From positions 2,728,001-2,792,000 of the forward strand of contig JAHBWV010000001.1 in NCBI GenBank assembly GCA_019636845.1: a DNA stretch of 64,000 nucleotides. Reading direction: 5' to 3'. Numbering within the stretch: the first letter of the stretch is position 1; each line of letters starts with the position of its first letter. The notes beneath the pieces are model-generated. The model made no database searches and was not told the origin of the DNA. It was given only the letters and a program-made list of their open reading frames with translations. Of this stretch, positions 46,236 to 57,303 are shown in pieces. Both the position numbers and the translations under genes were made by a program. The stretch comes from Phycisphaeraceae bacterium. Its GTDB lineage: Bacteria; Planctomycetota; Phycisphaerae; Phycisphaerales; UBA1924.

Positions 46236-46263
46236 TTGACCACATCGGAGTATGCCCTACTAT
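46236..46263 (+). promoter_or_regulatory. Candidate 16S rRNA promoter
   Basis: TTGACC - 16 bp - TACTAT, close to the sigma-70 consensus, about 380 bp before the mature 16S 5' end and 53 bp after the comF stop. A second TTGACA at 46330 has no good -10 at normal spacing. Confidence 0.55.
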
Positions 46264-46645
46264 CCCCCTCGCCGATTCGCTGAGAGCCGGCACGGGACGA
46301 ATCCGGTCAAACGGCCAGTTCCGACATCCTTGACAAGTGAACAGTCGGTCGATCGCGAGAATGTGCGGCGTCGTATACCCATGCACGCGGGTAGGCCTGG
46401 CAGGCCAACACGACGCCGGATCCTTGCTGTCGAAGGTCCTCACAGCCCTTCGACGCATGGCATTCTCGTGCGATAGCCCTAATAAAGCTAGCAAAGGAAT
46501 GTCTGCAAGAAATCGTCGACGTTTGCCGCGTTGACGTTGGAATGGTCCTCGGACCATCTCCAAGACCGGCCATCACGCGAGTGATGGTTGTTTCGGATCA
46601 GCTTCTACTGAAGTCAACTCGCCCTCGGGCGAGTTCAATGGCATT
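46264..46645 (+). other. 16S rRNA leader with hairpins
   Basis: Non-coding leader, 382 nt. Structured near its end: CCATCAC-GCGA-GTGATGG (46569-46586), with a GNRA loop, and AACTCGCCC-TC-GGGCGAGTT (46615-46634) just before the 16S 5' end. These may guide processing. No BoxA-type antitermination site recognised. Confidence 0.6.
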
Positions 46646-48325
<1,680 letters not shown>

Positions 48326-48471
48326 CCCCGCCCAGAATGCCCGTCCCGGCGGCCCCACTCGCAGCGGAGACACACCCGGCGGCACGCCAGCACAGGCCGC
48401 ACGCGCACGCCCCTTTCAATCGCAAGCATCCCAGAGAGCACCTGCCCTTGCAGGACCTGCAACCCAACCCC

Positions 48472-49203
48472 TCAGGGGGCTTTCTGCGTTGGCCCAGCCG
48501 GCTTCAGACGCTTCGCATGGCGGATGATCTGGCCCGTTCGCAGGTACACCACATCCTCGGCGATCGCGGCCATCAGGTCGCCCACACGCTCGAGTTCACG
48601 ACCGATCCGATAGATCAGAAGCCCATTCGCCGACGAGTCCGAGGAGCCATCCATCGTCTCGACGATCTCATCGAAAAGTCGCCTGTGGATCTCGTCAAGA
48701 ACCTTGTCACCCGCGACGATCTCGCGCGCCTTATCGGTGTCCTCGTCCACCACAGCCCTGAGCAGCACATGGCACTGGGCCGGCACGCGATGGGCCAGTT
48801 CCTCAAGTGCCGTCGGCCAGCGAGGCGGAATATCGCCACGGAAGGCCAGGATGCTCTTGGCGATCGAACTGGCGTGGTCCGCGACCCGCTCGATGTCCTG
48901 GTTCACCTTGAGCACAAACGCGATCATCCGGAAGTCCTTCGCCACCGGGTGCTGCATCGTCAGCAGCCGATAGCAGTCCGACTCAATCGCGACTTCCTCG
49001 CGATCGACACGCGTGTCCTTCGACCGCACGATCGCGGCCTCTTCGCGGTCCAGTGTCCAGAGCGCGTCGATGGCCCGCTCCAGCATCCCGACAGCCACAA
49101 CCGCCTCTCGGACGAGGCGCCGACGGATCCGCTCGATCTGGCCCTCGAAGTCCGTTCGCGGGTTGTGACCGCCCGGCTCGGGAAGACTGGCTTCAAACTT
49201 CAT
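48472..49203 (-). CDS. phoU: PhoU family phosphate-signalling regulator
   Basis: 243 residues with two PhoU helical repeats: IERIRRRLVREAVVAVG...DREEVAIESDCYRLL (residues about 24-90) and VLDEIHRRLFDEIVETMDG with GRELERVGDLMAAIAEDVVY (about 165-230). Typical signature HPVAKDFRMIAFVLKVNQDIERVADHA is split between helices. PhoU dampens PhoR and the Pst transporter. GGAG 6 bp before the ATG. No pst or phoBR genes lie near; it stands alone, divergent from the methyltransferase. Confidence 0.93.
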   Translation of the reverse strand: MKFEASLPEPGGHNPRTDFEGQIERIRRRLVREAVVAVGMLERAIDALWTLDREEAAIVRSKDTRVDREEVAIESDCYRLLTMQHPVAKDFRMIAFVLKVNQDIERVADHASSIAKSILAFRGDIPPRWPTALEELAHRVPAQCHVLLRAVVDEDTDKAREIVAGDKVLDEIHRRLFDEIVETMDGSSDSSANGLLIYRIGRELERVGDLMAAIAEDVVYLRTGQIIRHAKRLKPAGPTQKAP

Positions 49204-49320
49204 GGATCACTCCGATGCAAAGCGACTCCCGCCGCCCGTGCCTGCCTTGACCAATCCCGAATCGTGATGGTAGCGCAAAGATCGCTCCCATCGAACATCA
49301 CCCCCGCCTCGTCCACAGTC

Positions 49321-49337
49321 TTTACCGAAGGTTTACA
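49321..49337 (+). promoter_or_regulatory. TTTAC direct repeat with 11-bp period upstream of phoU
   Basis: TTTACC at 49321 and TTTACA at 49332, one helical turn apart, in the 211-bp divergent region between phoU and the methyltransferase. Pho boxes of other bacteria are direct repeats with this spacing, but the sequence match is only loose. Confidence 0.2.
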
Positions 49338-49414
49338 GAGATTCATCGCCACGATCTATCATTCTTGTGCACCCGCAACCCCGAAGGGCCCATACGCGAT
49401 CACGCCTACACAAC

Positions 49415-50386
49415 ATGAAGCAACTGATCAGGAACATCATCGTTCGACTCTCGCGTCCCGCACTCGCAGCGACCGCAGACGCGATCGAGCGGCAGACCGC
49501 GGCAATCAACGACCTCCGGAAGGACCTACGCGCCGAGCGTGCCCCCACCCCACCGCCACCCACCAGCGGCGCGGCGATCTGGAAGGGGGGGCTTTCCGGC
49601 AGAGCCGAGTTGCCCGACGGCACCCCCGCGCCCTCACTGAGTCGCAAGTACCTCGATGAGCTCCGCTTCTGGGTTCGCATCGCACGCGACCCGGAGCAGT
49701 TCCCCAGTTGGACAGGCACATTCCCCCACGTCTACGGCGGCTGGCAGCAGGATCGCAACGACGAGCTGGCCTCGTGGCTCGACATGACCCCCGACGCCTA
49801 CGCCTCCTGGTGCCTAGCCACACGGGCGGTCGAGATCGGCTCCGGACCCTACCCCTTCCTCGGGCGGCATCGCTGGAAATGGGCCGCCGCCGTCGATCCC
49901 CTCGCGAACGGATACCAGGCCGAGGGGCTGGTGCCCGCCGAGTGCGGCCACGTCGTCATGATCCCCGCGACGGGTGAGCACGTGCCACTGGCGGACGCCT
50001 GCTGCGACCTCGTCGTCATCGAGAATTGCCTCGACCACGTGGACGACCCCGACGCCGTCCTCCGCGAGCTGCACCGATTGCTCCGCCCCGGCGGCCTCGT
50101 CTGGCTGCTCGTTGATCTCATGGAGTATCGCGACGAGATGCACCCAAACCCGTTCAACGAGCAACGCCTCCGCGAGTCCCTGTCTTCTGCCGGCTTCGCC
50201 ATCGTCAAGCACCGCGTCTCAACCGAGAACGCATCGCACCCGAAGGCCGAGGCCGAGTGCCGCGCGTTGCTCGTCCGCGACCACGCCGATGGCCCGCGGC
50301 GACAACCCAAGCGATGGGGCTCGGAAGTGATCCCGGCGGTTGTGCACACGCCGACCGGGGCGGGCACGCCTACTTCGGCTTCTTAA
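49415..50386 (+). CDS. SAM-dependent methyltransferase (type 11-like)
   Basis: 323 residues. Motif I is AVEIGSGPYPFLGRH near residue 145, an acidic motif at AAAVDPLANGY, then LVVIENCLDHVDDPDAVLREL and HRLLRPGGLVWLLVD, all typical of the class I Methyltransf_11 group. The N-terminal 100 residues include an amphipathic/hydrophobic start and a Pro-rich linker. Substrate unknown. No good ribosome-binding site before ATG 49415; a start at 49367 is also in frame. Its stop overlaps the mfd stop on the other strand by 17 bp. Confidence 0.82.
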   Translation: MKQLIRNIIVRLSRPALAATADAIERQTAAINDLRKDLRAERAPTPPPPTSGAAIWKGGLSGRAELPDGTPAPSLSRKYLDELRFWVRIARDPEQFPSWTGTFPHVYGGWQQDRNDELASWLDMTPDAYASWCLATRAVEIGSGPYPFLGRHRWKWAAAVDPLANGYQAEGLVPAECGHVVMIPATGEHVPLADACCDLVVIENCLDHVDDPDAVLRELHRLLRPGGLVWLLVDLMEYRDEMHPNPFNEQRLRESLSSAGFAIVKHRVSTENASHPKAEAECRALLVRDHADGPRRQPKRWGSEVIPAVVHTPTGAGTPTSAS

Positions 50387-53300
50387 ACGAGCCACGCACA
50401 TGGCTCCTCGGCTTGGATACTGCCGCAAAGCCCGTCACCTTGACGGGCGGCTTTGCGGGCGTCACCGCGGCAATGTCATCGCTCGCTGCCGGTGTGGACA
50501 CCCCGGCAGGAGCCGGGCACAGACGCTTCCGCAGCACGGCCAGCAGCGTCTCCGGCTCCATATACGCGGGTGGCGGCCGGTAATACACCTCGGCGAGCGA
50601 ATCGGTGGACTTCGGGGGCAGGGGCGTCACCGTCCCTTGGATCCCCTGCAGACGCTGCGCGAGCGTGCCCGGCTCCGGCGTCCGGAAGATCACATCCTTA
50701 TCCCTGATCGTGAGCGTCCGCACACCGAGCACCGCAAGCGCGAGGCGCAGCGATGCAAGGTCGAGCAGCCGCTCGACGGCCCTGGGCGGCTCGCCATACG
50801 CCGCGACCAGATCGACACGCACCCTCCCGAGATCCTCGTGCGTTGCGACACTCGCGACCCGCCTGTAGATCTCCAGCCGCCTCTGATCAGACGGCACATA
50901 CGGCTTCGGAATCACGCCCGCGATGCCGATCTCAATCGAGGTCGCGCTCACCGGCTCCGGCACCTTCTCGTTCTTGAGACGCTTCACCGCTTCGTCCAGC
51001 AGGCGGCAGTAGGTGTCATACCCGACGGCCGCGATGTGCCCCGACTGTTCCGGCCCGAGCAGGTTCCCCGCGCCTCGGATCTCAAGATCCCGCATCGCGA
51101 TCTTGAACCCGGCCCCGAGCATCGAATACTGCTCGATGGCGCGAAGCCGCTTCTGGGCCTTCTCCTTCACCGGACGATCGACCGGCAGCATCAGGTAGCA
51201 GTACGCCCTGTGCTTGTACCGACCGACACGCCCGCGCAGCTGGTGAAGATCCGCGAGTCCGAAGCGATCCGCATCGAGGATGACCATCGTGTTCGCGGTC
51301 GGGATATCGATGCCCGACTCGATGATCGTGGTGCTCACGAGGATGTCCGCCTCCCGGCGCATGAAGGTGAGCATCACCTCTTCCAGCTCGTGCGGCTGCA
51401 TCTGCCCGTGCCCCACCACAATCCTTGCCTCGGGCACGAGGCGCCGGATGTCGTCCGCGACCGACCGGATGTTGTGCACCCGATTGTGCACGATGTAGAC
51501 CTGCCCCTCACGCCCCAGCTCCCTCGCGATCGCCTGCGTGATGCGACGCTCGTTGTACGGAATCACCTCGGTCACGATCGCCCTTCGATCCGCCGGGGGC
51601 GTCGTCAGACTGGAGATGTCCCGGATCCCAAGCATCGCCATGTGCAGCGTGCGCGGGATCGGCGTCGCGGAGAGCGAGAGCACATCGGCCGTGAGACGTA
51701 GGCGCAGCAGCCCCTCCTTGTGCTCCACGCCGAACCGCTGCTCCTCGTCAACAACCACGAGACCAAGATCCGAGAACGCAACGTCCTTGGAGAGCAGCCG
51801 GTGCGTGCCGATGATGACATCGACCTGCCCCTTCCGCAGCGCGTCCAGCGTGACTCTCTGCTCCGCATCCGTCTTGAATCTCGACAACGATTCCACGCGG
51901 AATGGATACCCCGCGAACCTCGACTTGAACGTCCGCTCGTGCTGCTCCGCGAGCACGGTGGTCGGCACGAGGATCGCCACCTGCTTGCCGAACTCGCACG
52001 CCTTGAATGCCGCACGGATCGCCAGCTCGGTCTTGCCGAATCCCACATCACCGCACACCAGACGGTCCATCGGCCGCTCGGACTGCATGTCCCGTTTGAT
52101 CCCCACGAGCGCCGCGAGCTGGTCCTCGGTCTCCTCGTAGGGGAACTCCTCCTCGAACTCGTGCTGCCAGGGTGTGTCAGCGGGGTACGCGATCCCCGGC
52201 ATGTGCTCCCGTGCCGCACGCACACGCAGCAACTCCGCCGCCAGATCCTTCACGGACTCGGCAACCCGATCCTTCTGGGCCTTCCAGCGGCTGCCGCCGA
52301 GCGTCGAGAGCTTCGGCTTCCCGCCGAACCCGCCGATGTATCGCTGCACGAGATCGATCTGCGTCGCCGGCACGTGCAGCTTCGCCGAGCCCGCAAACTC
52401 CAGCGTCAGATACTCCTCATGTTCCGTCGGCTGAAAGACATCCCGCCCTGGCAGTGCCCGGGGCTTCATCAGCTTCAAACCGGCGTAGCGGGCGATGCCG
52501 TGCTCGGCGTGGACCACGAAGTCACCGGGCGCAAAATCGAGGAACGTGTCCATCGCGCGTGTTGAGCGCACACGCCCGCCTGATCCTCGCCTCACGCCGA
52601 ACCGATGCAGCAGCTCGTGGTACGGCACAACAGCCAGACGAACGCCCGGATCATCCACGACAAAGCCGCGATGGACGTATCCGGCATGAGGCAGAATCGC
52701 CGCGACAGGTGCGTGCTGCTCGATCAACTCGCCGAGTCGCGACCGCTCTCCCTCGTTCTGACACGCCACGAGCACACGCGTTCCATCCCGCGACATGCTC
52801 GCGAGTTCCGCAAGCCCCTGATCGACCTCGCGCGCCAAAGTCTGGAGAGGCGAGATCGGCAGTTCGACCCGTGCGTCCGCAGAGACCGCGCCGGCGGAGA
52901 ACTGGTTCACTTCCGCAACCGCGAACCGCCGCTCCAGAGACTTCAACACGGCGGGCGGGCCGAAGATGCCCTTGGAATCCGTCACTCGCTCGAAGTACCC
53001 GCGCCCCTGCTCGACCACCTCCAGCGTCTCAGCAATGACGGCAACGCACCGCTCGGGGAGCAGGTCGAGGAACTGCATCGTCCCCTCGTCGGACCGGAGC
53101 GCATCCATCGAAGCGCACACAAGCTCCACCGACTCGATCGACCGATCCGAGCCCATCGTCTCCAGATCGACCTCGGTAATCCGCTCCAACTCGTCGCCGA
53201 AGAAGTCGAACCTGACCCCGCCCCCAGTCGCGTCCCCCCTACCCCTGCTGCCATTCCCACGCGCGCCGAGCGCGGGCACGAAGACGTCAACAATCCCGCC

Positions 53301-53912
53301 CCTGACCGCGTAATCACCCGCCTCCTCGATCGCATCGACGCGCGAATACCCCGCGCCCTCGAGCCAGTTCGCAAGCGAGTGAGGCCCGACACGATCCCCA
53401 CGCGACACCCGACGGATAAGGCCGGGCAGAGACTCGGGCGTCGGCACCGCCTGCATCAGCCCCTGGATCGGGCACACAACAACGCACGCACGCTCGCCGA
53501 ACCCAGGAGCATGCACGATCTCGCGAACCACGCTCAGCCGATCCGCGAGCAGGTCGATCGCCGCGCCCGACTCGCCGGGCAGGGCCTGGAGCGGCACAAG
53601 CCGCATCGCCTCAACACCGGCCTCCGCAAGCTCGTCCGCCGCCTCATCGGCATCGTCGGCATGCGCCACCACCAGCACAACCGGGCGTGAGAGCAGCCCC
53701 GCGATCGCTCCCGCAACAAACGCGGTCGATGACCCCGCGCTACCGATCGCCACCGAACGCCGCCTCTCGCCGAGCGCGCGCGCCAACCCCCCAACCGAGT
53801 CGAGAGACGCAATCGCGTCGATGAGTGTCCGTTCGGCCACGACCGCTCCGCGCATGGATTCGCTCCGCGGTCGCAACACGCGCCCGTGGTCAACGTTCCA
53901 TGCGTGCTGCAT
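50370..53912 (-). CDS. mfd: Transcription-repair coupling factor Mfd
   Basis: 1,180 residues, normal length. Removes stalled RNA polymerase and recruits UvrA. N-terminal UvrB-like region, RNAP-interaction domain with DFAPGDFVVHAEHGIARY near residue 460, helicase motor with Walker A GDVGFGKTELAIRAAF near 628, DEEQ box VVDEEQRFGVEHKE, LSATPIPRTL, VSTTIIESGIDIPTANT and QLRGRVGR; C-terminal D7 domain. AGGGGG 8 bp before the ATG. ComEA-like gene lies 48 bp upstream and could be cotranscribed. Confidence 0.97.
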   Translation of the reverse strand: MQHAWNVDHGRVLRPRSESMRGAVVAERTLIDAIASLDSVGGLARALGERRRSVAIGSAGSSTAFVAGAIAGLLSRPVVLVVAHADDADEAADELAEAGVEAMRLVPLQALPGESGAAIDLLADRLSVVREIVHAPGFGERACVVVCPIQGLMQAVPTPESLPGLIRRVSRGDRVGPHSLANWLEGAGYSRVDAIEEAGDYAVRGGIVDVFVPALGARGNGSRGRGDATGGGVRFDFFGDELERITEVDLETMGSDRSIESVELVCASMDALRSDEGTMQFLDLLPERCVAVIAETLEVVEQGRGYFERVTDSKGIFGPPAVLKSLERRFAVAEVNQFSAGAVSADARVELPISPLQTLAREVDQGLAELASMSRDGTRVLVACQNEGERSRLGELIEQHAPVAAILPHAGYVHRGFVVDDPGVRLAVVPYHELLHRFGVRRGSGGRVRSTRAMDTFLDFAPGDFVVHAEHGIARYAGLKLMKPRALPGRDVFQPTEHEEYLTLEFAGSAKLHVPATQIDLVQRYIGGFGGKPKLSTLGGSRWKAQKDRVAESVKDLAAELLRVRAAREHMPGIAYPADTPWQHEFEEEFPYEETEDQLAALVGIKRDMQSERPMDRLVCGDVGFGKTELAIRAAFKACEFGKQVAILVPTTVLAEQHERTFKSRFAGYPFRVESLSRFKTDAEQRVTLDALRKGQVDVIIGTHRLLSKDVAFSDLGLVVVDEEQRFGVEHKEGLLRLRLTADVLSLSATPIPRTLHMAMLGIRDISSLTTPPADRRAIVTEVIPYNERRITQAIARELGREGQVYIVHNRVHNIRSVADDIRRLVPEARIVVGHGQMQPHELEEVMLTFMRREADILVSTTIIESGIDIPTANTMVILDADRFGLADLHQLRGRVGRYKHRAYCYLMLPVDRPVKEKAQKRLRAIEQYSMLGAGFKIAMRDLEIRGAGNLLGPEQSGHIAAVGYDTYCRLLDEAVKRLKNEKVPEPVSATSIEIGIAGVIPKPYVPSDQRRLEIYRRVASVATHEDLGRVRVDLVAAYGEPPRAVERLLDLASLRLALAVLGVRTLTIRDKDVIFRTPEPGTLAQRLQGIQGTVTPLPPKSTDSLAEVYYRPPPAYMEPETLLAVLRKRLCPAPAGVSTPAASDDIAAVTPAKPPVKVTGFAAVSKPRSHVRGSFKKPK

Positions 53913-53960
53913 GGTATCTGCCCCCTGCCGGAACAGGAGAGACTCGCGACGTTCTGAGGT

Positions 53961-54422
53961 TCACTCAGGAACCGACCGCTCGACCGGGACTCCAGCCCGG
54001 ACCATCACACGCTCCCGCAGCCGCTCCATCGTCCGAGGCCCGATCCCGCGCACCCCCGAGAGTTCATCGACCGTTCGGAATCCGCCGATCTGCTCTCGAT
54101 AGGCGACGATCCGGGCCGCAGTCGCAGGTCCGACACCGGGCAACAACTCCAGCTGCGCAAGGTCGGCTCGATTCAAATCAAGACGCCCGTCGATGATCGA
54201 TCCCGAGGAAGCATCCCGAGTGCCACGCTCCCCCTCACCATCAGATTCGAGCACAGAAATCGCCCGCCCAACACCCGACCACGCCGAGGTGCCGCGGCTC
54301 TGGCACCAGCCCTGCCACGATGCAAGTCCAACCAGAAACAGCAGCACCGACGCGCCGAAGATCCGGGCCGCCCCGGTTGTCCAGCACCCGGTCTGCTCCG
54401 AGCGTTGGGCCGATTCCATCAC
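53961..54422 (-). CDS. ComEA-like helix-hairpin-helix protein
   Basis: 153 residues. A hydrophobic anchor (residues about 20-38, ARIFGASVLLFLVGLASW) leaves the rest periplasmic. The C-terminal 60 residues are a ComEA double HhH: LDLNRADLAQLELLPGVG, PATAARIVAYREQIGGF and RTVDELSGVRGIGPRTMERL. Such proteins bind DNA, for uptake in competent species. The start is GTG 54422 (AAGGA 6 bp upstream), with ATG 54419 also possible. It starts 9 bp after the GH10-like gene and precedes mfd on the same strand. Confidence 0.88.
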   Translation of the reverse strand: MMESAQRSEQTGCWTTGAARIFGASVLLFLVGLASWQGWCQSRGTSAWSGVGRAISVLESDGEGERGTRDASSGSIIDGRLDLNRADLAQLELLPGVGPATAARIVAYREQIGGFRTVDELSGVRGIGPRTMERLRERVMVRAGVPVERSVPE

Positions 54423-54431
54423 GTCTCGTCC

Positions 54432-56111
54432 TTAGTCAAACGACATCGAACCCGGTGCCACTCTGCCATCGCGAAGCGCTCGCCGTGTCTCCATCAGAGC
54501 CCGTGCCGCGGGCTTTGGCTCACCTGCAGAGTTCACCAGCCCGCCATACGGCATCTCGCGGGCCTTCCGCGTCCCGTCGACCAGATCCTGCCACGCCACA
54601 CTGTGCACGAACGGGCGCGACAACGCGATCGTCGCGAACTTCCTGGCAAAGTCCGCCTGTGTCGTCGCAGACCACGGCGCCCTCCACCACCCCGCATCGC
54701 GGAACTGCTCCTCCCGCGACTCGTCCGTCAGCGGCTGGCTCGGCGCGCCCGTCGCCGTCACAAAGACCGGCCTCTCGAGCATCGCATAACGATCCAGCAT
54801 CAGCGCCAACGCCATCACATCGCGTGCGGATCCGCCCACGCCCGGCTGCCCCACCTGCACGCGAAGACCAACGCCGTCGATCGCTACGCCCGCCTGGTTC
54901 AGCAACTCGATGTACGCCAACGGCGGCACCGCCCTGCGGCTGTACGCGAGATACTCGCCGAACGGCTGGTTGATCTCCACAACGACCTTCGCCGCGGGAT
55001 GCAGCTTCCGCGTCACCAGCACACAGATCCGCGTGAGTTCAAGCATCTGCTCGAGCGTCATGGGGAAGTGGCGGTTGATGTGCAAGCCCGAGACGACCGT
55101 CCATCGCGTCACCGTGCGACGATACCGCGTCACGATCTGCCTGACATGCTCGGCCACGAGGTCGCGCAGCGTCTCGTAGTCGTTCTCCCAGATGTACAGC
55201 CACTCGGGCACGATCCCGGGCCGAAAGTCGATCAGCGGCCCGCCGACGACCGGCATCTTCGCCACGCGGATCGCCCACTCGATCCACCGATCCGTCGCTG
55301 CGAACGCGTACTCCCCCTCCTCCGGCTCCATGTCGATCCAACGCATGGGCATGACCATGAAGTCCGCCACCGCCTGCGTCGTCTTCTGAAGCGACTCCGA
55401 GAACTGCGAGGGATCGACCGCCACGCCCAGCATCGGCCTCGTCGGCAGCGTCACACCCAGCGTGCCCGGCATGAGGATCGATGCGCTCGCGGGGGGGGTC
55501 TCCTGATGAACGGCCTTATAGACCTCGACCGCCTGCGCGTAACGCTCACCCGTCACTCGCTTGGGCAACTCGCGCTCGGCGTGCGCGAGTGCCAGACGCT
55601 CAGATGCATCCACCGCAAGCCCCAGGGCCTCGCGAGACAGGCGGTCCGCCTCGGCGGACATCGTCACCTTCGTCCGGTCGGTTGGATCGTCGTGCTTCTG
55701 CGCCACAAGCGCGGCCGTGAACCTCCGACTCGCCGCTTCAAACTGCTGCAGGATCGGATCGGTCGGCGCAAGGTCGAACATCCCCCAGTCTTCAAGCCGG
55801 TTCAGAAACTGCATGATCTGCCGGCGCGCAAGCTCCAACGAAAGCAAATACGGGTCCTTCCGCGGCCTGAGAAGGCACGTCTCGAGCGTGAGCAAGCCCA
55901 AGGGGCGAGGACCCGTCTCCCCCGGCAACTCCACAGGAAACTGGATCATCAGCCCGCACGACTCGGGTGCCTGCCGCTCCGCCACGATCCGACCATCCTC
56001 GAACCGAATGTCACCATTGCAGGGAACATCGCCCGCCAGGAAGAGGCAGGCGTGCTTCAGCGCCCACGTACTGGCCGGCGCATCGCCCTCAAAGACTGCG
56101 AACGTCAGCAT
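54432..56111 (-). CDS. GH10 (xylanase-fold) protein lacking catalytic glutamates
   Basis: 559 residues. Residues about 1-220 form an unrecognised N-terminal domain; from about 235 the sequence follows the GH10 barrel: MPMRWIDMEPEEGEYAFAATD (as the PENAMKWE..EPEEG strand), RWIEWAIRVAKMPVVGGPLID, LVNSAGEPKPAARALMETRR at the end. The acid/base site WDxVNE reads WTVVSGLHIN and the nucleophile strand ITELD reads VFVTATG, so both Glu residues are missing. No signal peptide is seen. The protein is probably a non-hydrolytic carbohydrate-binding or structural relative. ATG 56111 is chosen because GGAAGG precedes it; the upstream frame overlaps purC. Confidence 0.8.
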   Translation of the reverse strand: MLTFAVFEGDAPASTWALKHACLFLAGDVPCNGDIRFEDGRIVAERQAPESCGLMIQFPVELPGETGPRPLGLLTLETCLLRPRKDPYLLSLELARRQIMQFLNRLEDWGMFDLAPTDPILQQFEAASRRFTAALVAQKHDDPTDRTKVTMSAEADRLSREALGLAVDASERLALAHAERELPKRVTGERYAQAVEVYKAVHQETPPASASILMPGTLGVTLPTRPMLGVAVDPSQFSESLQKTTQAVADFMVMPMRWIDMEPEEGEYAFAATDRWIEWAIRVAKMPVVGGPLIDFRPGIVPEWLYIWENDYETLRDLVAEHVRQIVTRYRRTVTRWTVVSGLHINRHFPMTLEQMLELTRICVLVTRKLHPAAKVVVEINQPFGEYLAYSRRAVPPLAYIELLNQAGVAIDGVGLRVQVGQPGVGGSARDVMALALMLDRYAMLERPVFVTATGAPSQPLTDESREEQFRDAGWWRAPWSATTQADFARKFATIALSRPFVHSVAWQDLVDGTRKAREMPYGGLVNSAGEPKPAARALMETRRALRDGRVAPGSMSFD

Positions 56112-56289
56112 CGGCCCTTCCAACCTCCGGTCGGCCCTTTGCCGACTCTCTCTCGACGCCCGGACACCCGGAAGCCACTCCACCGGCGCTCCACGCGGCC
56201 CGGCTCCCCCACCATTCCGGGCATCGTAGCGTCCGCGATGCGTGCCGATCGGCTCCCGACCTTGATTGTCACGCTTACGATCTCGACCC

Positions 56290-57267
56290 ATGCCGACCCC
56301 GGAAAGATCGTTGGGAAACGACCAGCCACTCTTCGAATCTCGCCTGAAACTCCCTTCCCGACGCCAGGGAAAGGTGCGTGACGTCTATCGCATCCCCGGC
56401 TCCGGGCAAGACCCGGCGCGAGTGCTGATGGTCGCCTCGGACCGCCTCTCAGCGTTCGATGTCGTCCTGCCGACGCCGATCCCCGGCAAGGGACGACTCT
56501 TGTCTGAGATGGCCGGCTTCTGGCTCCGCTTCATCGAGGCCAGAGGCCTGGCAAGAACCCACCTCCTCTCGACCGATCCTGCCGACATTCCCGACGAGGC
56601 GTTCGGCTCTGACTCCACCCAGAGAGAGCAGCTTGCCGGACGCGTCACCATCGGCAGATTGTGCCGCGTCATACCCGTCGAGTGCGTCGTGCGCGGCTAC
56701 ATCGAGGGCTCCGGCCTCAAGGACTATCAGGCAACAGGCGCGATCTGTGGCATCCCCCTCCCCCCCGGCCTGCGACAGTGCGAGCGACTCCCCTCGCCCA
56801 TCTTCACCCCAGCAACCAAGGAAGAACAGGGAAAGCACGACGAGAACATCTCCTTCGAGCAGGCCTGCAGGATCGTCGGACACGCGATGATGGAACGCCT
56901 CCGGGAAACGTCGCTCGCGATCTACGCCGCGGCATCCGCCCACGCGCTCTCACGAGGCATCATCATCGCGGACACCAAGTTCGAGTTCGGCATCCCGATC
57001 GACGAACATGGGAACGACATCGGGCGCGATCCGATCGTGATCGACGAGGCGCTGACCCCCGACAGCTCGCGGTTCTGGCCCACCGACCGATACGAACCAG
57101 GTCGCCCGCAACCGAGTTTCGACAAGCAGTTCGTCCGCGAGTATCTCGAGACGCTCGTCGCCTCCGGCTCGTGGAACAAGCAGGCACCCGGCCCCGCACT
57201 CCCTCCCGACATCGTCGAAGGCACGCTCGCACGGTACCGCGAGGCCCGTGACCGGCTTCTCGGCTGA
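56290..57267 (+). CDS. purC: Phosphoribosylaminoimidazole-succinocarboxamide synthase
   Basis: Joins CAIR and aspartate with ATP in purine synthesis (SAICAR synthase). 325 residues, the longer form. Motifs: RQGKVRDVYRI, VASDRLSAFDVVLPTPIPGKG, ECVVRGYIEGSGLKDYQATG, FTPATKEEQGKHDENISF, and IADTKFEFGIPIDEHG. ATG 56290 is chosen; the frame open upstream has no site. Divergent from the GH10-like gene (178 bp between starts); converges with the gene at 57304. Confidence 0.97.
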   Translation: MPTPERSLGNDQPLFESRLKLPSRRQGKVRDVYRIPGSGQDPARVLMVASDRLSAFDVVLPTPIPGKGRLLSEMAGFWLRFIEARGLARTHLLSTDPADIPDEAFGSDSTQREQLAGRVTIGRLCRVIPVECVVRGYIEGSGLKDYQATGAICGIPLPPGLRQCERLPSPIFTPATKEEQGKHDENISFEQACRIVGHAMMERLRETSLAIYAAASAHALSRGIIIADTKFEFGIPIDEHGNDIGRDPIVIDEALTPDSSRFWPTDRYEPGRPQPSFDKQFVREYLETLVASGSWNKQAPGPALPPDIVEGTLARYREARDRLLG

Positions 57268-57303
57268 GCGACAACGCTCAATCCGCACATCGTAATGCCC
57301 CGC

